The notes under the pieces were generated by a model, which worked only from the letters and a program-made list of their open reading frames with translations, did not search any database and was not told the DNA's origin. From positions 62,001 through 126,000 of the forward strand of contig NZ_PYWK01000004.1 in NCBI RefSeq assembly GCF_003049645.1: a stretch of 64,000 nt of DNA, given 5' to 3'. The position numbers and the translations under genes are program-made. Source of the stretch: Metasolibacillus fluoroglycofenilyticus (GTDB lineage: Bacteria > Bacillota > Bacilli > Bacillales_A > Planococcaceae). Positions 53,456-61,564 of the stretch are shown here, piece by piece (position 1 is the first letter of the stretch; every line of letters begins with the position of its first letter).

Positions 53456-53935
53456 ATGGGAAACTATACGCTTGAAGAAAAAGATGGCTTCACTGTTTTA
53501 GGCATAGGAGTTGAGCTGAAAAGCGATTACACAGATTATATTGGCATTAACAAGGAAAAGTCAGATTTTTGGCAGGCAATCCAAGAAGATGGCAGGCTTA
53601 ATACTTTAAAAAACCTAGCAACAAATGATTATATCTTTGCTGTAAATGAGGCTGTAAATAACAAGATGATGCACTACGCTGGCGTTTTGACAAAGGAAAC
53701 ATTACCAGAAGCAACAAGAATTATCCAATTCCCAAAAGGCGAATATTTGGTCGTGAAGGGAGAAGCAAACACATCAGAGGAATTAAGCAATCAGCTTACC
53801 GGCATTGCCTTCGATCAAGCTTTACTAGCAGCAGAGGATGTTGCCTATGTTGGTGGACCAAATACAACGGTTGAAATGGGAGAAAAAGACGGCTTAGTAT
53901 ACGGTGAAATGTGGATTCCTGTTGTGAGAAAGTGA
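53456..53935 (+). CDS. Effector-binding domain protein (GyrI-like)
   Basis: A 159-residue stand-alone ligand-binding module. The pattern matches AraC/GyrI-like effector-binding domains: GFTVLGIGVELKSDYTDYIGINKEKSDFWQAIQEDGRL, then YIFAVNE and a final GLVYGEMWIPV strand. It has no DNA-binding domain. Such proteins bind hydrophobic or aromatic compounds and may sequester drugs. ATG 53456 has GGCAGG 8 bases upstream. Divergent from the WYL regulator. Confidence 0.86.
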   Translation: MGNYTLEEKDGFTVLGIGVELKSDYTDYIGINKEKSDFWQAIQEDGRLNTLKNLATNDYIFAVNEAVNNKMMHYAGVLTKETLPEATRIIQFPKGEYLVVKGEANTSEELSNQLTGIAFDQALLAAEDVAYVGGPNTTVEMGEKDGLVYGEMWIPVVRK

Positions 53936-53950
53936 AATACTGTAATGTGT

Positions 53951-53984
53951 GTCCCTTAAGCAGTACATTGCCTGCTTAAGGGAC
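53951..53984 (+). terminator. Terminator after the effector-binding protein gene
   Basis: Perfect 13-bp stem GTCCCTTAAGCAG (53951-53963) with CTGCTTAAGGGAC (53972-53984), then TCTTTC. Confidence 0.88.
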
Positions 53985-54093
53985 TCTTTCATCAAAGGAA
54001 TAGCTAGATAAAATTTTGGAAATGGAATAAACACTGGTTTTATAAGCTTTTACGAATTTATTGTATTTAATTATGCATTTTGAAGCAACAAAG

Positions 54094-55467
54094 CTATCTT
54101 TTAGGAAAGATAATAGTAAAAGTTGCGCCTTTATTTATTTCACTTTCGATTTCGATGACAGCATCGTGATAAGCAAGTACTTCTTGAACAATAGACAAAC
54201 CTAATCCCATCCCATCTTTATTTCGAGCTTTATCTACTCGATAAAAACGTTCAAATATTTTTTCCATTGCTTGTTCTTCCATACCAATACCAGTATCCTT
54301 AATCTTCACGACAACTTGAGAATTCTCTTCAAAACTTTGAATACTTATTTCTCCATATTGCCTGTTATACTTAATTGCATTTCCAATTAAATTTTCCCAA
54401 GCATTCATCAGCAACGATCGATCCCCAAAAATCGTTACAGGATATAAATCTATTTTAATTTCAAGTCCTTTATCTTCTATACGCCACAACATAGAATGCA
54501 CAACTTGATGAAGCTGTTCATCTACACGTACTAGCTTTTTATTAATTGGGTAAGTTCTTTGATCAATTGAGGTCAGTATTAGTAATTGTTTCGTTAAATT
54601 TGATAAGCGTTTTGCCTCTATTTGAATGGTTTTATTATAATTCTTCCCTTCAACTGAGGAAATTTCCTTATCAAGCAGCTCTGAATATCCTTGTATATTT
54701 AATAACGGTGATTGAAAATCATGAGAAACATTATTGACAAATTTCTTGCGTGCTTCCTCTGTATTCGCTAACTTCTGTTGCATCATTCGGAAGCTATCAG
54801 CAAGCTTTCCAATTTCGTCTTTTCTATTGATCATTAGAGGATAATTAAAGTTATGATTAGCAATTTCTTGCGTTGCACTTGTTAATTCTGACAGTGACCG
54901 AGTCAATTTTCGAGACACAAGTAAAATGCCTATAATGCTACAAATAAAGACTGCAAATATAAAGCCAAGAATAATTAAATGAAACTCTGTAAAGAAACTT
55001 GTATTATTTGAACGTAAAAATAATGCATATTCTTCACCTTCAAGCTCTAGCTGTGTCCCAACAGTATTTTGTATATCATTTGCAAAATGACTCATCATCA
55101 AGTATGAATTTTTGAAGGATTTGATTCCATGGTACGCATCTTCTTCTTTAAATATTGAATGCATTTGCTCGTTTAACTCACTATTATGAAATGGTTCTCC
55201 AAAGATAATCTGTTGTCCATCTTCCTTAACTAATGCAATTTGGTAACCTAAGTAACTCATTGTTTGTAGAAAATCCGAAGATGCCTGCAGGGTTGTTTCA
55301 TGCTTTTCCATTTGTTCAGCCAATTGTTCGGCAATATCTAAATAACGATTATTCATTTGTTCTTTTACAAAAGCAACATAAAGTATATTTGAACTAATAA
55401 AGCCTATGAAGATACTCATACAAATAATCATGAATGTATATAAAATAAAGCGCTGTAGTAATTTCAT
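54094..55467 (-). CDS. Sensor histidine kinase
   Basis: A 457-residue membrane kinase. Helix 1 is at about 7-32, an extracellular sensor follows at about 33-160, and helix 2 is at about 165-185. A HAMP domain (KLTRSLSELTSATQEIANHNF) comes next. The phosphoacceptor lies in FVNNVSHDFQSPLLNIQGYSELL, near residue 248. ATPase motifs are NLIGNAIKYN, DTGIGM and GMGLGLSIVQEV. It overlaps the response-regulator stop (ATGA) and is the last gene of MMPL-regulator-kinase, so it probably controls the exporter in response to a membrane-active compound or peptide (inference). Confidence 0.93.
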   Translation of the reverse strand: MKLLQRFILYTFMIICMSIFIGFISSNILYVAFVKEQMNNRYLDIAEQLAEQMEKHETTLQASSDFLQTMSYLGYQIALVKEDGQQIIFGEPFHNSELNEQMHSIFKEEDAYHGIKSFKNSYLMMSHFANDIQNTVGTQLELEGEEYALFLRSNNTSFFTEFHLIILGFIFAVFICSIIGILLVSRKLTRSLSELTSATQEIANHNFNYPLMINRKDEIGKLADSFRMMQQKLANTEEARKKFVNNVSHDFQSPLLNIQGYSELLDKEISSVEGKNYNKTIQIEAKRLSNLTKQLLILTSIDQRTYPINKKLVRVDEQLHQVVHSMLWRIEDKGLEIKIDLYPVTIFGDRSLLMNAWENLIGNAIKYNRQYGEISIQSFEENSQVVVKIKDTGIGMEEQAMEKIFERFYRVDKARNKDGMGLGLSIVQEVLAYHDAVIEIESEINKGATFTIIFPKR

Positions 55468-56135
55468 CCTCTTACCTCGAGTTGATAGCCAAAGCCTCGA
55501 ATTGTAACAATTTCAATTGTAGCTTCAGCTCTTTTTAATCGTTCTCTTATTCGATTAATATGAGTATTTAGTGTAAATTCTGGTTGCTCTAAGGTTTCAC
55601 CCCATATTTCATCAATTAAATCCCAACGATTCACATTTCGCCCTGTCCTTTGTAATAAATAGAATAACACCTCTAATTCTTTCATTGGCCAAATATATTG
55701 CTTGTCCCCAATTTTAAGCTCCCAATTGTTCTGATCCATTTTGACATTTCCCGCAACACTTTGTGATTGATTTACTTTTCTATAACGACGTAAAATAGCA
55801 TTTATGCGGAAAAGCAGCTCCTTTGTTTCAAACGGTTTAACAATATAATCATCAATCCCTTGTTCAAAACCTTTTTCCTTATCTTCAATTTGCCCTTTTG
55901 CTGTTAACAAAATAACGGGAATTTCATATTGTTTAGTAACTATATTCGCTAATTGAAAGCCATCCATTCCAGGCATCATCACATCAATGATTGCTAAATC
56001 AAATGAATATTTTTTTAAAAAAGCAAGCGCTGCCTCGGCATTGCTTGCTTTTTTCACATTATATCCAGCCTGTTCTAAATGGATAGAAACTAATTGCAGA
56101 ATCGCTTCATCATCGTCCACGACTAATAATGGCAA
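55464..56135 (-). CDS. OmpR-family response regulator
   Basis: A 223-residue regulator. The receiver has the acidic pair VVDDDEAI, the phospho-Asp in LAIIDVMMPGMDGF near residue 50, and the Lys in DDYIVKPFETKE. The C-terminal winged helix is LEVLFYLLQRTGRNVNRWDLIDEIWG...FTLNTHINRIRERLK. It lies 22 bases after the MMPL gene and overlaps the kinase. A direct repeat upstream of the MMPL gene is a likely binding site. Confidence 0.94.
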   Translation of the reverse strand: MPLLVVDDDEAILQLVSIHLEQAGYNVKKASNAEAALAFLKKYSFDLAIIDVMMPGMDGFQLANIVTKQYEIPVILLTAKGQIEDKEKGFEQGIDDYIVKPFETKELLFRINAILRRYRKVNQSQSVAGNVKMDQNNWELKIGDKQYIWPMKELEVLFYLLQRTGRNVNRWDLIDEIWGETLEQPEFTLNTHINRIRERLKRAEATIEIVTIRGFGYQLEVRG

Positions 56136-56157
56136 TTACTGTTCCTCCTCCATGAGC

Positions 56158-58251
56158 TTATTTACTATCTTTTTCGAAGAATAAAATGAGTGAGGGTAAT
56201 AACATTCCTCGAACTAAGAATGTATCAATGATAATACCAATTGCGACGATAAATCCAAAAATAAATAAATCTGTAATCGGCATTGTCATTAATGCAGCAA
56301 ATGTTGCTGCAAGTATAATACCTGCTGACGATATTACTCCACCTGTATTACGTATAGCTATTTCTAAGGCATCCTTCACGTTTTGATATTTGCGTTCTTC
56401 TAGGAAACGGCTGACAAGAATAATATTGTAGTCAATTCCTAATGCTACTAAAAATATAAAAGCATAAACTGGTGCACGAGTTGAAATAGCATCAAAACCG
56501 AATAACGCATCTACTAAGAAAATTCCTAATCCTAACGCCGATACAAAGGAGATTAAAATCGTTGCCATCATATAAATAGGCATTTTAATTGAACGTGTAA
56601 GGACTAGTAAAAGCAAAAGTATGAGCAGTGTTTCTAAAATCACAATTTTAATAATATCTTGATTATTTACTTGTTGTTCATCAACTAGTTTTGCTGTTGT
56701 ACCAGCATAAGATAACTCAACTTCTTTATTATTTGATAAGCGGTAAGTCGCATATTCATCTCGAAGTTCTCCTAAAAATTCAATTGCTTCAATACTATAA
56801 GGATTTTCCTTTAATGATACTGTTATTTTACCATATTTTCCATTATCCGATAACCCTGAAGGTCTAGCCGAGCTAATATCTTCTTTTTCTAAGAAATTGG
56901 TTGTAATTTCTTGTAGTTGTTCTTGAGTTAGTCCTTCCCCAGTAACAAGTACTGTTGTTTGAGCTAAATCACCTTTATTAAACTTTTCTTCAACTATTTC
57001 AAATGCTACACGAGACGGTAAATTTTCAGGGAAGTTTTTTACAGAGTTAAATTCATAATCTAAATTAAATACATTTATTGCGGTTAATACTAAAAATAGT
57101 AATACTGTACCACCAACTAAACCTGGCTTTGTTACAACAAATTTAGCAATCGGTCCCCAAATTCCATGTTTAACTTCCTTTTCCTCACCATATATAGGTA
57201 CTTTAGGCCAAAATGCTTTTCGTCCAAACAATGCAAATAGTGCAGGTATGAGTGTCACAGAAGCAATCATTATAATAATCATCGCCGCACCAAATACCGG
57301 TGCGAAGTTTTGGTAATCCCGGAAATTAGCAAAGTACAAAATAATCATCGCTGCAAATACAGTACCACCTGCGAATAATACTGGTGTTGCAGTTGCACGC
57401 ATCGCTACTCTCATTGCTTCATATTTATCTTCATAATAATTTAACTCTTCACGATAACGAGAGAAAACAAATAATGAGTAATCAATAACTGCTGCAAACA
57501 ATAAAATGCTCATTATTGATGTTGTAGCATTATTGATTTCAAGTCCTCCCATACCTAGTAAAGCCACTGTTTGGTTAACAATTTGATATACTACTACCGT
57601 TGCAAATAGTGGAATTATTGCCAATAACGGAGAGCGATAAATGATAATTAATAAAGCCAAAATGATTGCGATTGTTGCAAATAATAGCTTTAAGTCTGCT
57701 GATTCAAATAACTTTACTGTATCACCCGCAATACCTGCTGGACCAGTAATATAGAAGTTTATATTTAATCTTTGAGCAATTTTAATGCCTAATTCTGTAG
57801 TTTTATCATTAATTTCTGCATATTCTGCGTTTCCTAAACCTGCTTTAAGATTCATAGGAACAATCAATGTCGTTTTATCTTCTGATAAAAATGCTGATAA
57901 TGCTTGTGGTGGTAATTTTGAAATATCAACAATACTTTCTATGCCCTCAAAGTTTTCCTGTTTAATTCCATCAATAATTGTAATAGCATCTTGTATTTGT
58001 AGTTCTCCTTGTGGATTATGGAATACATATATCCCAGGTGTCCCCTGATCTTTCGGGAAATACTCATCTAATTTAATTTGTGCAACCATAGACTGAGCGT
58101 CACTTGGTAGCGATTGAAAATTAGTTACTTTATAATCTCCTAATTTCGGTCCTGCACTAATGCCTATCATTAATACTAACCAAAGTATAACAGTTATCCA
58201 TGCGCCCTTTTTTGTAGCTACTCTATCTGTTAATGATTTTATGAAATTCAT
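56158..58251 (-). CDS. MMPL/RND-family exporter
   Basis: A 697-residue membrane transporter with 12 predicted helices in two halves, each with an extracellular loop after the first helix. Typical proton-relay region motifs are AAVIDYSLFVFSRYREEL near residue 254 and ALGIDYNIILVSRFLEER near residue 610. The family includes YdfJ/YdgH of B. subtilis, exporting lipids or drugs. ATG at 58249-58251 (MNFIKSLTDRV) has AAAGGAGG 6 bases upstream; longer frames pass through that site. The adjacent two-component genes are transcribed with it. Confidence 0.93.
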   Translation of the reverse strand: MNFIKSLTDRVATKKGAWITVILWLVLMIGISAGPKLGDYKVTNFQSLPSDAQSMVAQIKLDEYFPKDQGTPGIYVFHNPQGELQIQDAITIIDGIKQENFEGIESIVDISKLPPQALSAFLSEDKTTLIVPMNLKAGLGNAEYAEINDKTTELGIKIAQRLNINFYITGPAGIAGDTVKLFESADLKLLFATIAIILALLIIIYRSPLLAIIPLFATVVVYQIVNQTVALLGMGGLEINNATTSIMSILLFAAVIDYSLFVFSRYREELNYYEDKYEAMRVAMRATATPVLFAGGTVFAAMIILYFANFRDYQNFAPVFGAAMIIIMIASVTLIPALFALFGRKAFWPKVPIYGEEKEVKHGIWGPIAKFVVTKPGLVGGTVLLFLVLTAINVFNLDYEFNSVKNFPENLPSRVAFEIVEEKFNKGDLAQTTVLVTGEGLTQEQLQEITTNFLEKEDISSARPSGLSDNGKYGKITVSLKENPYSIEAIEFLGELRDEYATYRLSNNKEVELSYAGTTAKLVDEQQVNNQDIIKIVILETLLILLLLLVLTRSIKMPIYMMATILISFVSALGLGIFLVDALFGFDAISTRAPVYAFIFLVALGIDYNIILVSRFLEERKYQNVKDALEIAIRNTGGVISSAGIILAATFAALMTMPITDLFIFGFIVAIGIIIDTFLVRGMLLPSLILFFEKDSK

Positions 58252-58279
58252 TGTTGTCCTCCTTTGCATAACTTTTTTA

Positions 58280-58311
58280 AGTATAGAACCTTTATATAAA
58301 CTTGATATAAA
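58280..58311 (-). promoter_or_regulatory. MMPL promoter with direct repeat
   Basis: On the + strand, ATATAAA occurs at 58294-58300 and 58305-58311, an 11-base period typical of OmpR-family operators. On the minus strand a TATACT -10 candidate (58280-58285) lies downstream, with the repeats over the -35 region, as expected for activation. Confidence 0.6.
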
Positions 58312-58378
58312 TTTCAAAGGAGGCCTATATACCTCTCTAATAATTTGTAGTTAGCTTATCCAAAAACACTAATAACAA

Positions 58379-58414
58379 AAATCCCTTTAGCAAAGAAATG
58401 CAACAAAGGGATTT
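58379..58414 (-). terminator. Terminator after the ECF sigma operon
   Basis: AAATCCCTTT (58379-58388) pairs with AAAGGGATTT (58405-58414); the minus strand continues TTGTTATT. Confidence 0.8.
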
Positions 58415-58452
58415 AACGTAATATTTAATTACTACTGCTTAGCTAGAGCAAC

Positions 58453-58968
58453 TCATCGAATAGGGTTTTCAAAGTTCCAGTTCGTATATATGACTGCTGC
58501 AGTAACTGGATTTGCGGACGTATCTTCTGTAAAGCCACCGATTAGATTCCCTACTCTAAATGTAGGCTCAAATAATTGCTCCTCTTTAGGTGCTGCTGTT
58601 GGTCCATCTATCCCTAACTCTGTTTCATCTGTCACAACTACTATCATTCCGTTATCCAATGTAAAGCTTAGACCATCTGCTCCGACCTCTGTGATAAAGC
58701 CTTCAATATTTAGCAATACGCTGGCGGCGGGCGCTGTATGGTCCACTACAATTCTTTCCGTCAAATCTAACGCTTTATCGTGATTTATATTTGTTAAAGC
58801 AGCTATAGCAATTACTGCGCAGGATGCTACACTTCCAACTATCAATTTTAAGTTTTTCATAAAACCCCTCTTTTCTTTTTGCTCATATTCCATCATCTCT
58901 TTTTGCATTTTGCTTTTAAATTCTTCGGAAGCATGAATCTGCTTCATCACATTCTTATAAGCATTCAT
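58453..58968 (-). CDS. Putative membrane anti-sigma factor
   Basis: About 171 residues. The N-terminal cytoplasmic charged region (MNAYKNVMKQIHASEEFKSKMQKEMMEYEQKEKRG) is followed by one membrane helix (LKLIVGSVASCAVIAIAALTNI, about 41-62) and an extracellular domain of about 105 residues (FITEVGADGLSFTLDNGMIVVVTDETELGIDG). This topology and the one-base coupling to the ECF sigma gene fit an anti-sigma factor, although no zinc-binding HxxxCxxC motif is present. I do not recognise the outer domain. ATG 58966-58968 has GGGAG 9 bases upstream; a GTG three bases earlier is possible. Confidence 0.8.
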   Translation of the reverse strand: MNAYKNVMKQIHASEEFKSKMQKEMMEYEQKEKRGFMKNLKLIVGSVASCAVIAIAALTNINHDKALDLTERIVVDHTAPAASVLLNIEGFITEVGADGLSFTLDNGMIVVVTDETELGIDGPTAAPKEEQLFEPTFRVGNLIGGFTEDTSANPVTAAVIYTNWNFENPIR

Positions 58969-59447
58969 CACACTTTACTCCCTTCGTCCAAAATCATTTT
59001 TAACTTCAATCGTGCCCTTCTCAGCTTTGAACCTACAGTATTTGCTTTCATCTCTAATAAATCGGCAATTTCAGTAGTCGTGTATCCTTCATAATAATGT
59101 AAATAAACAATGACCCTATCCTTTGGGTCAAGCTCAAAAATTTCAGGGAGTACCATCTGCTCCTCTTTTGCGATAAACGTCATTTCTTCTGTTATCGGTA
59201 CCGTCTTCTTAACGCGAGAAGACTTAAAATAATCCTTGCATTTATTAAATGTCACTTTTATGAGCCATGCCTTTAAATGCCCTTCATGATTGAAAGATTT
59301 TGTCTGTCTCATTAGTGTCATATAGACCTCTTGAACAATATCCTCCGCCTCAGACATACTTTTGGTCTGCTGCACAGCAATTCGTATTAGAGTATCGCTA
59401 TATGTTTGAACAATGTCGTGAATACGTAAGCCGGCGAACGTTCTCAT
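58968..59447 (-). CDS. ECF-type RNA polymerase sigma factor
   Basis: A 159-residue sigma factor. Region 2 is IAVQQTKSMSEAEDIVQEVYMTLMRQTKSFNHEGHLKAWLIKVTFNKCKDYFKSS, and region 4 is LDPKDRVIVYLHYYEGYTTTEIADLLEMKANTVGSKLRRARLKLKMIL. These are enough for -10 and -35 recognition of a specialised regulon. ATG 59447 has AAGGAGG upstream. It is followed directly by the putative anti-sigma gene. The target genes are unknown; no clear ECF-type promoter was seen upstream. Confidence 0.93.
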   Translation of the reverse strand: MRTFAGLRIHDIVQTYSDTLIRIAVQQTKSMSEAEDIVQEVYMTLMRQTKSFNHEGHLKAWLIKVTFNKCKDYFKSSRVKKTVPITEEMTFIAKEEQMVLPEIFELDPKDRVIVYLHYYEGYTTTEIADLLEMKANTVGSKLRRARLKLKMILDEGSKV

Positions 59448-59580
59448 ACCTAACCTCCTTCACCTCATAATACGATTCATATTCGTTTATTCGTGCAATA
59501 GATAAATTATTTTATTTTTCTTAATATAAGTAAATTGATAAACTATTCATATAGGACGAGATTAGGGAACTAGCGTAGAT

Positions 59581-59760
59581 GCTATTAACGATGCTTATGT
59601 GGAACGGTTTTCTATGAGACGTGCTGCCGACCTAGATGGAATGGTAGGACCTGCTTTATTCCTAATTAGTGACGACGCTTCCTATGTAAATGGGGCAAGT
59701 CTATTAGTTGATGGCGTCTGGGTAATCTCTGGTTATCCATATTTAAGCAATTTCACGTAA
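59581..59760 (+). pseudogene. Short-chain dehydrogenase C-terminal remnant
   Basis: A 59-codon frame encodes MRRAADLDGMVGPALFLISDDASYVNGASLLVDGVW, matching the end of an SDR enzyme, and ends at TAA 59760. An in-frame TAG lies just upstream (about 59560), there is no suitable start, and no Rossmann half exists nearby. It is the decayed end of a lost gene. Confidence 0.85.
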
Positions 59761-59882
59761 TAAATATGGAAATCGACTACAATTAGGAAATGAGCAGGGG
59801 GGAGTTTTTTCGTTGAATTAAGACGATGTTTGAATTCAATACTACCTGTAAGTGCTTTAGCTGCGCTTTCTTGTATAAATAC

Positions 59883-60344
59883 TTATTTTTCTAGTTGGTT
59901 TTTCGCCTCTTGTACAATAAACCTAATTAAAAAATCTTGCGTAATGCTTTTGACATTATCGCCATATTGAAAGTCATCTATCATTTCACTTATTTCATAC
60001 CAGATACCTACTTTTTCGTTAGCAAAATGTTCCCGTATCACTTGATAAATCTCATATCCAATATTTATCGCATTATTGGCATCTAGTATTATTTGTTGTA
60101 ACAAATGCTGTACGTAAAATTCCACACTTTCTTCATAGGATGGTTCCGTCAACTTTAACTCATTTAATGCCCTTTTGAAAAATTGTTCTACTTCAAAAAT
60201 ATTTAATGGTTCTTCCAAAGCAGCGAGGAAATTAACGGCCGGTGAAGAAAATTCATTATCTAACATTTTATAAGCCCATTCTACATAATCCACTGGCAAA
60301 ATGTTGCCTTCTAATTTCTTATAATACAAAAGCTTTATATCCAT
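59883..60344 (-). CDS. Hypothetical soluble protein, 153 residues
   Basis: ATG 60344 has AAAGGAGTATTAA upstream, so it is well initiated. The product is acidic and mostly helical, starting MDIKLLYYKKLEGNILPVDYVEWAYKMLDNEFSSPAVNFLAALEEP. It has no signal peptide or membrane segment. I recognise no family; the size and composition recall immunity or small regulatory proteins, but nothing proves that. It lies between the SDR remnant and a divergent methyltransferase gene. Confidence 0.75.
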   Translation of the reverse strand: MDIKLLYYKKLEGNILPVDYVEWAYKMLDNEFSSPAVNFLAALEEPLNIFEVEQFFKRALNELKLTEPSYEESVEFYVQHLLQQIILDANNAINIGYEIYQVIREHFANEKVGIWYEISEMIDDFQYGDNVKSITQDFLIRFIVQEAKNQLEK

Positions 60345-60548
60345 TTAATACTCCTTTACTTATCGTAAGGTTCTTCGTCATAGTACTAACCGAGGTTTAT
60401 AACTACTTTTATTGATTCTTATCAAGACCACTTACAAGAACCATATTTTTCGAAATTCATATTATACAAGAAAGCATATTTGTACTCGTTTAACTGCTCT
60501 CGAGCAACGGCTTTTATACTTCTTATCTTTCGAAAACAAAAAAAGAAG

Positions 60549-61256
60549 GTGTTTATAATTCAGAATTCCAAGTATCTAGATATTTTATCTAAACTAGGTA
60601 TTGAGGGTGCACACCCCGGTGGTATTAATCTGACAAAGGAAATACTCAAAAGGGAGAATATTAACAAAAACTCTTACATTTTAGATGTAGGGTGTGGCAC
60701 CGGTCAAACTGCAGCCTATTTAGCTTACAAATATGGAGCAAAAGTAACTGGTATAGATATTAGTCCAACAATGGTTGCAAAGGCCAGGAGGAGAATGAAA
60801 AAAAATCATTTACCTATAAAAATAATTCAAGGCTCCGCTGAGAAAATTCCATTACCAAATAATCTTTTTGATTTTATTATTTCTGAATCTGTCCTTTCTT
60901 TTGTAAATAAACCAAAAGCTCTTAAAGAAATCTTTCGGTTATTAAAAATTGGGGGTCGTTTCATTGCAATTGAACATACGATTAACGAGCGACTAAAGAA
61001 AGAAGAGGAAAACGAAATCAAACAATTTTATGGATTTGATTCCCTTACTATGAAAAAAGATTGGGTGGCATTAATGAAACAGGCCGGTTTCGAACATATT
61101 CGTATACAAAAAAACACATCCATCGATTCAATGCTTAATATCCATTATTTCAATGATATTGAACCTGAATTTTATGACATTATGCGAAAACATTTTAATA
61201 TCCTTTCCAAATATGAAGGAAAATTGAGCTATAGAATTTATTCATGTACAAAATAA
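60549..61256 (+). CDS. Class I SAM-dependent methyltransferase
   Basis: About 235 residues. Motif I is SYILDVGCGTGQTAAYLAYKYGAKVTGIDISPTMV; further motifs are GSAEKIPLPNNLFDFIISESVLSF and LLKIGGRFIAIEHTI. The C-terminal region (MKQAGFEHIRIQKNT) matches UbiE/menaquinone-type small-molecule methyltransferases. The N-terminus is uncertain: relatives begin near QNSKYLDILSKLGIEGAHPGG. Here AGAAGGTG is followed by a GTG at 60549 within it and an ATT at 60558 at normal spacing; a TTG at 60480 has no good site. A terminator follows at 61365. Confidence 0.85.
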   Translation: MFIIQNSKYLDILSKLGIEGAHPGGINLTKEILKRENINKNSYILDVGCGTGQTAAYLAYKYGAKVTGIDISPTMVAKARRRMKKNHLPIKIIQGSAEKIPLPNNLFDFIISESVLSFVNKPKALKEIFRLLKIGGRFIAIEHTINERLKKEEENEIKQFYGFDSLTMKKDWVALMKQAGFEHIRIQKNTSIDSMLNIHYFNDIEPEFYDIMRKHFNILSKYEGKLSYRIYSCTK

Positions 61257-61364
61257 GTCGGAATTTTCCTGAAAGCAATTTAACCATTTCACTTTGTTCT
61301 TAGCCTTGTGATAGGCTTATCGAAAAAGAAATCAAAATAGCTTTTTTAAAACTAACATCACAAA

Positions 61365-61409
61365 GGCCACTTAAAGTGCTGATATATCAGCGTTCTAAGT
61401 GGCTTTTTT
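61365..61409 (+). terminator. Terminator after the methyltransferase gene
   Basis: GCCACTTA (61366-61373) pairs with TAAGTGGC (61396-61403), with an inner GCTGATATATCAGC palindrome; then TTTTTTA. Confidence 0.85.
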
Positions 61410-61469
61410 ACAAACCTTAATCGTGGTGGAGTTCACCGTATTATGAATGGCATTTTTTAATGGAATTAT

Positions 61470-61505
61470 AAAACAACCACTGAGATTTGCTCTAGTGGTT
61501 GTTTT
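61470..61505. terminator. Terminator after the HEPN-like gene
   Basis: Perfect 12-bp stem AAAACAACCACT (61470-61481) with AGTGGTTGTTTT (61494-61505), A- and T-flanked; works for either strand. Confidence 0.75.
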
Positions 61506-61564
61506 CATAAACCGCACTTACTTATGGTAAGGTTCACCGTGATGTGGGTAAGTGAGGTTTATAA

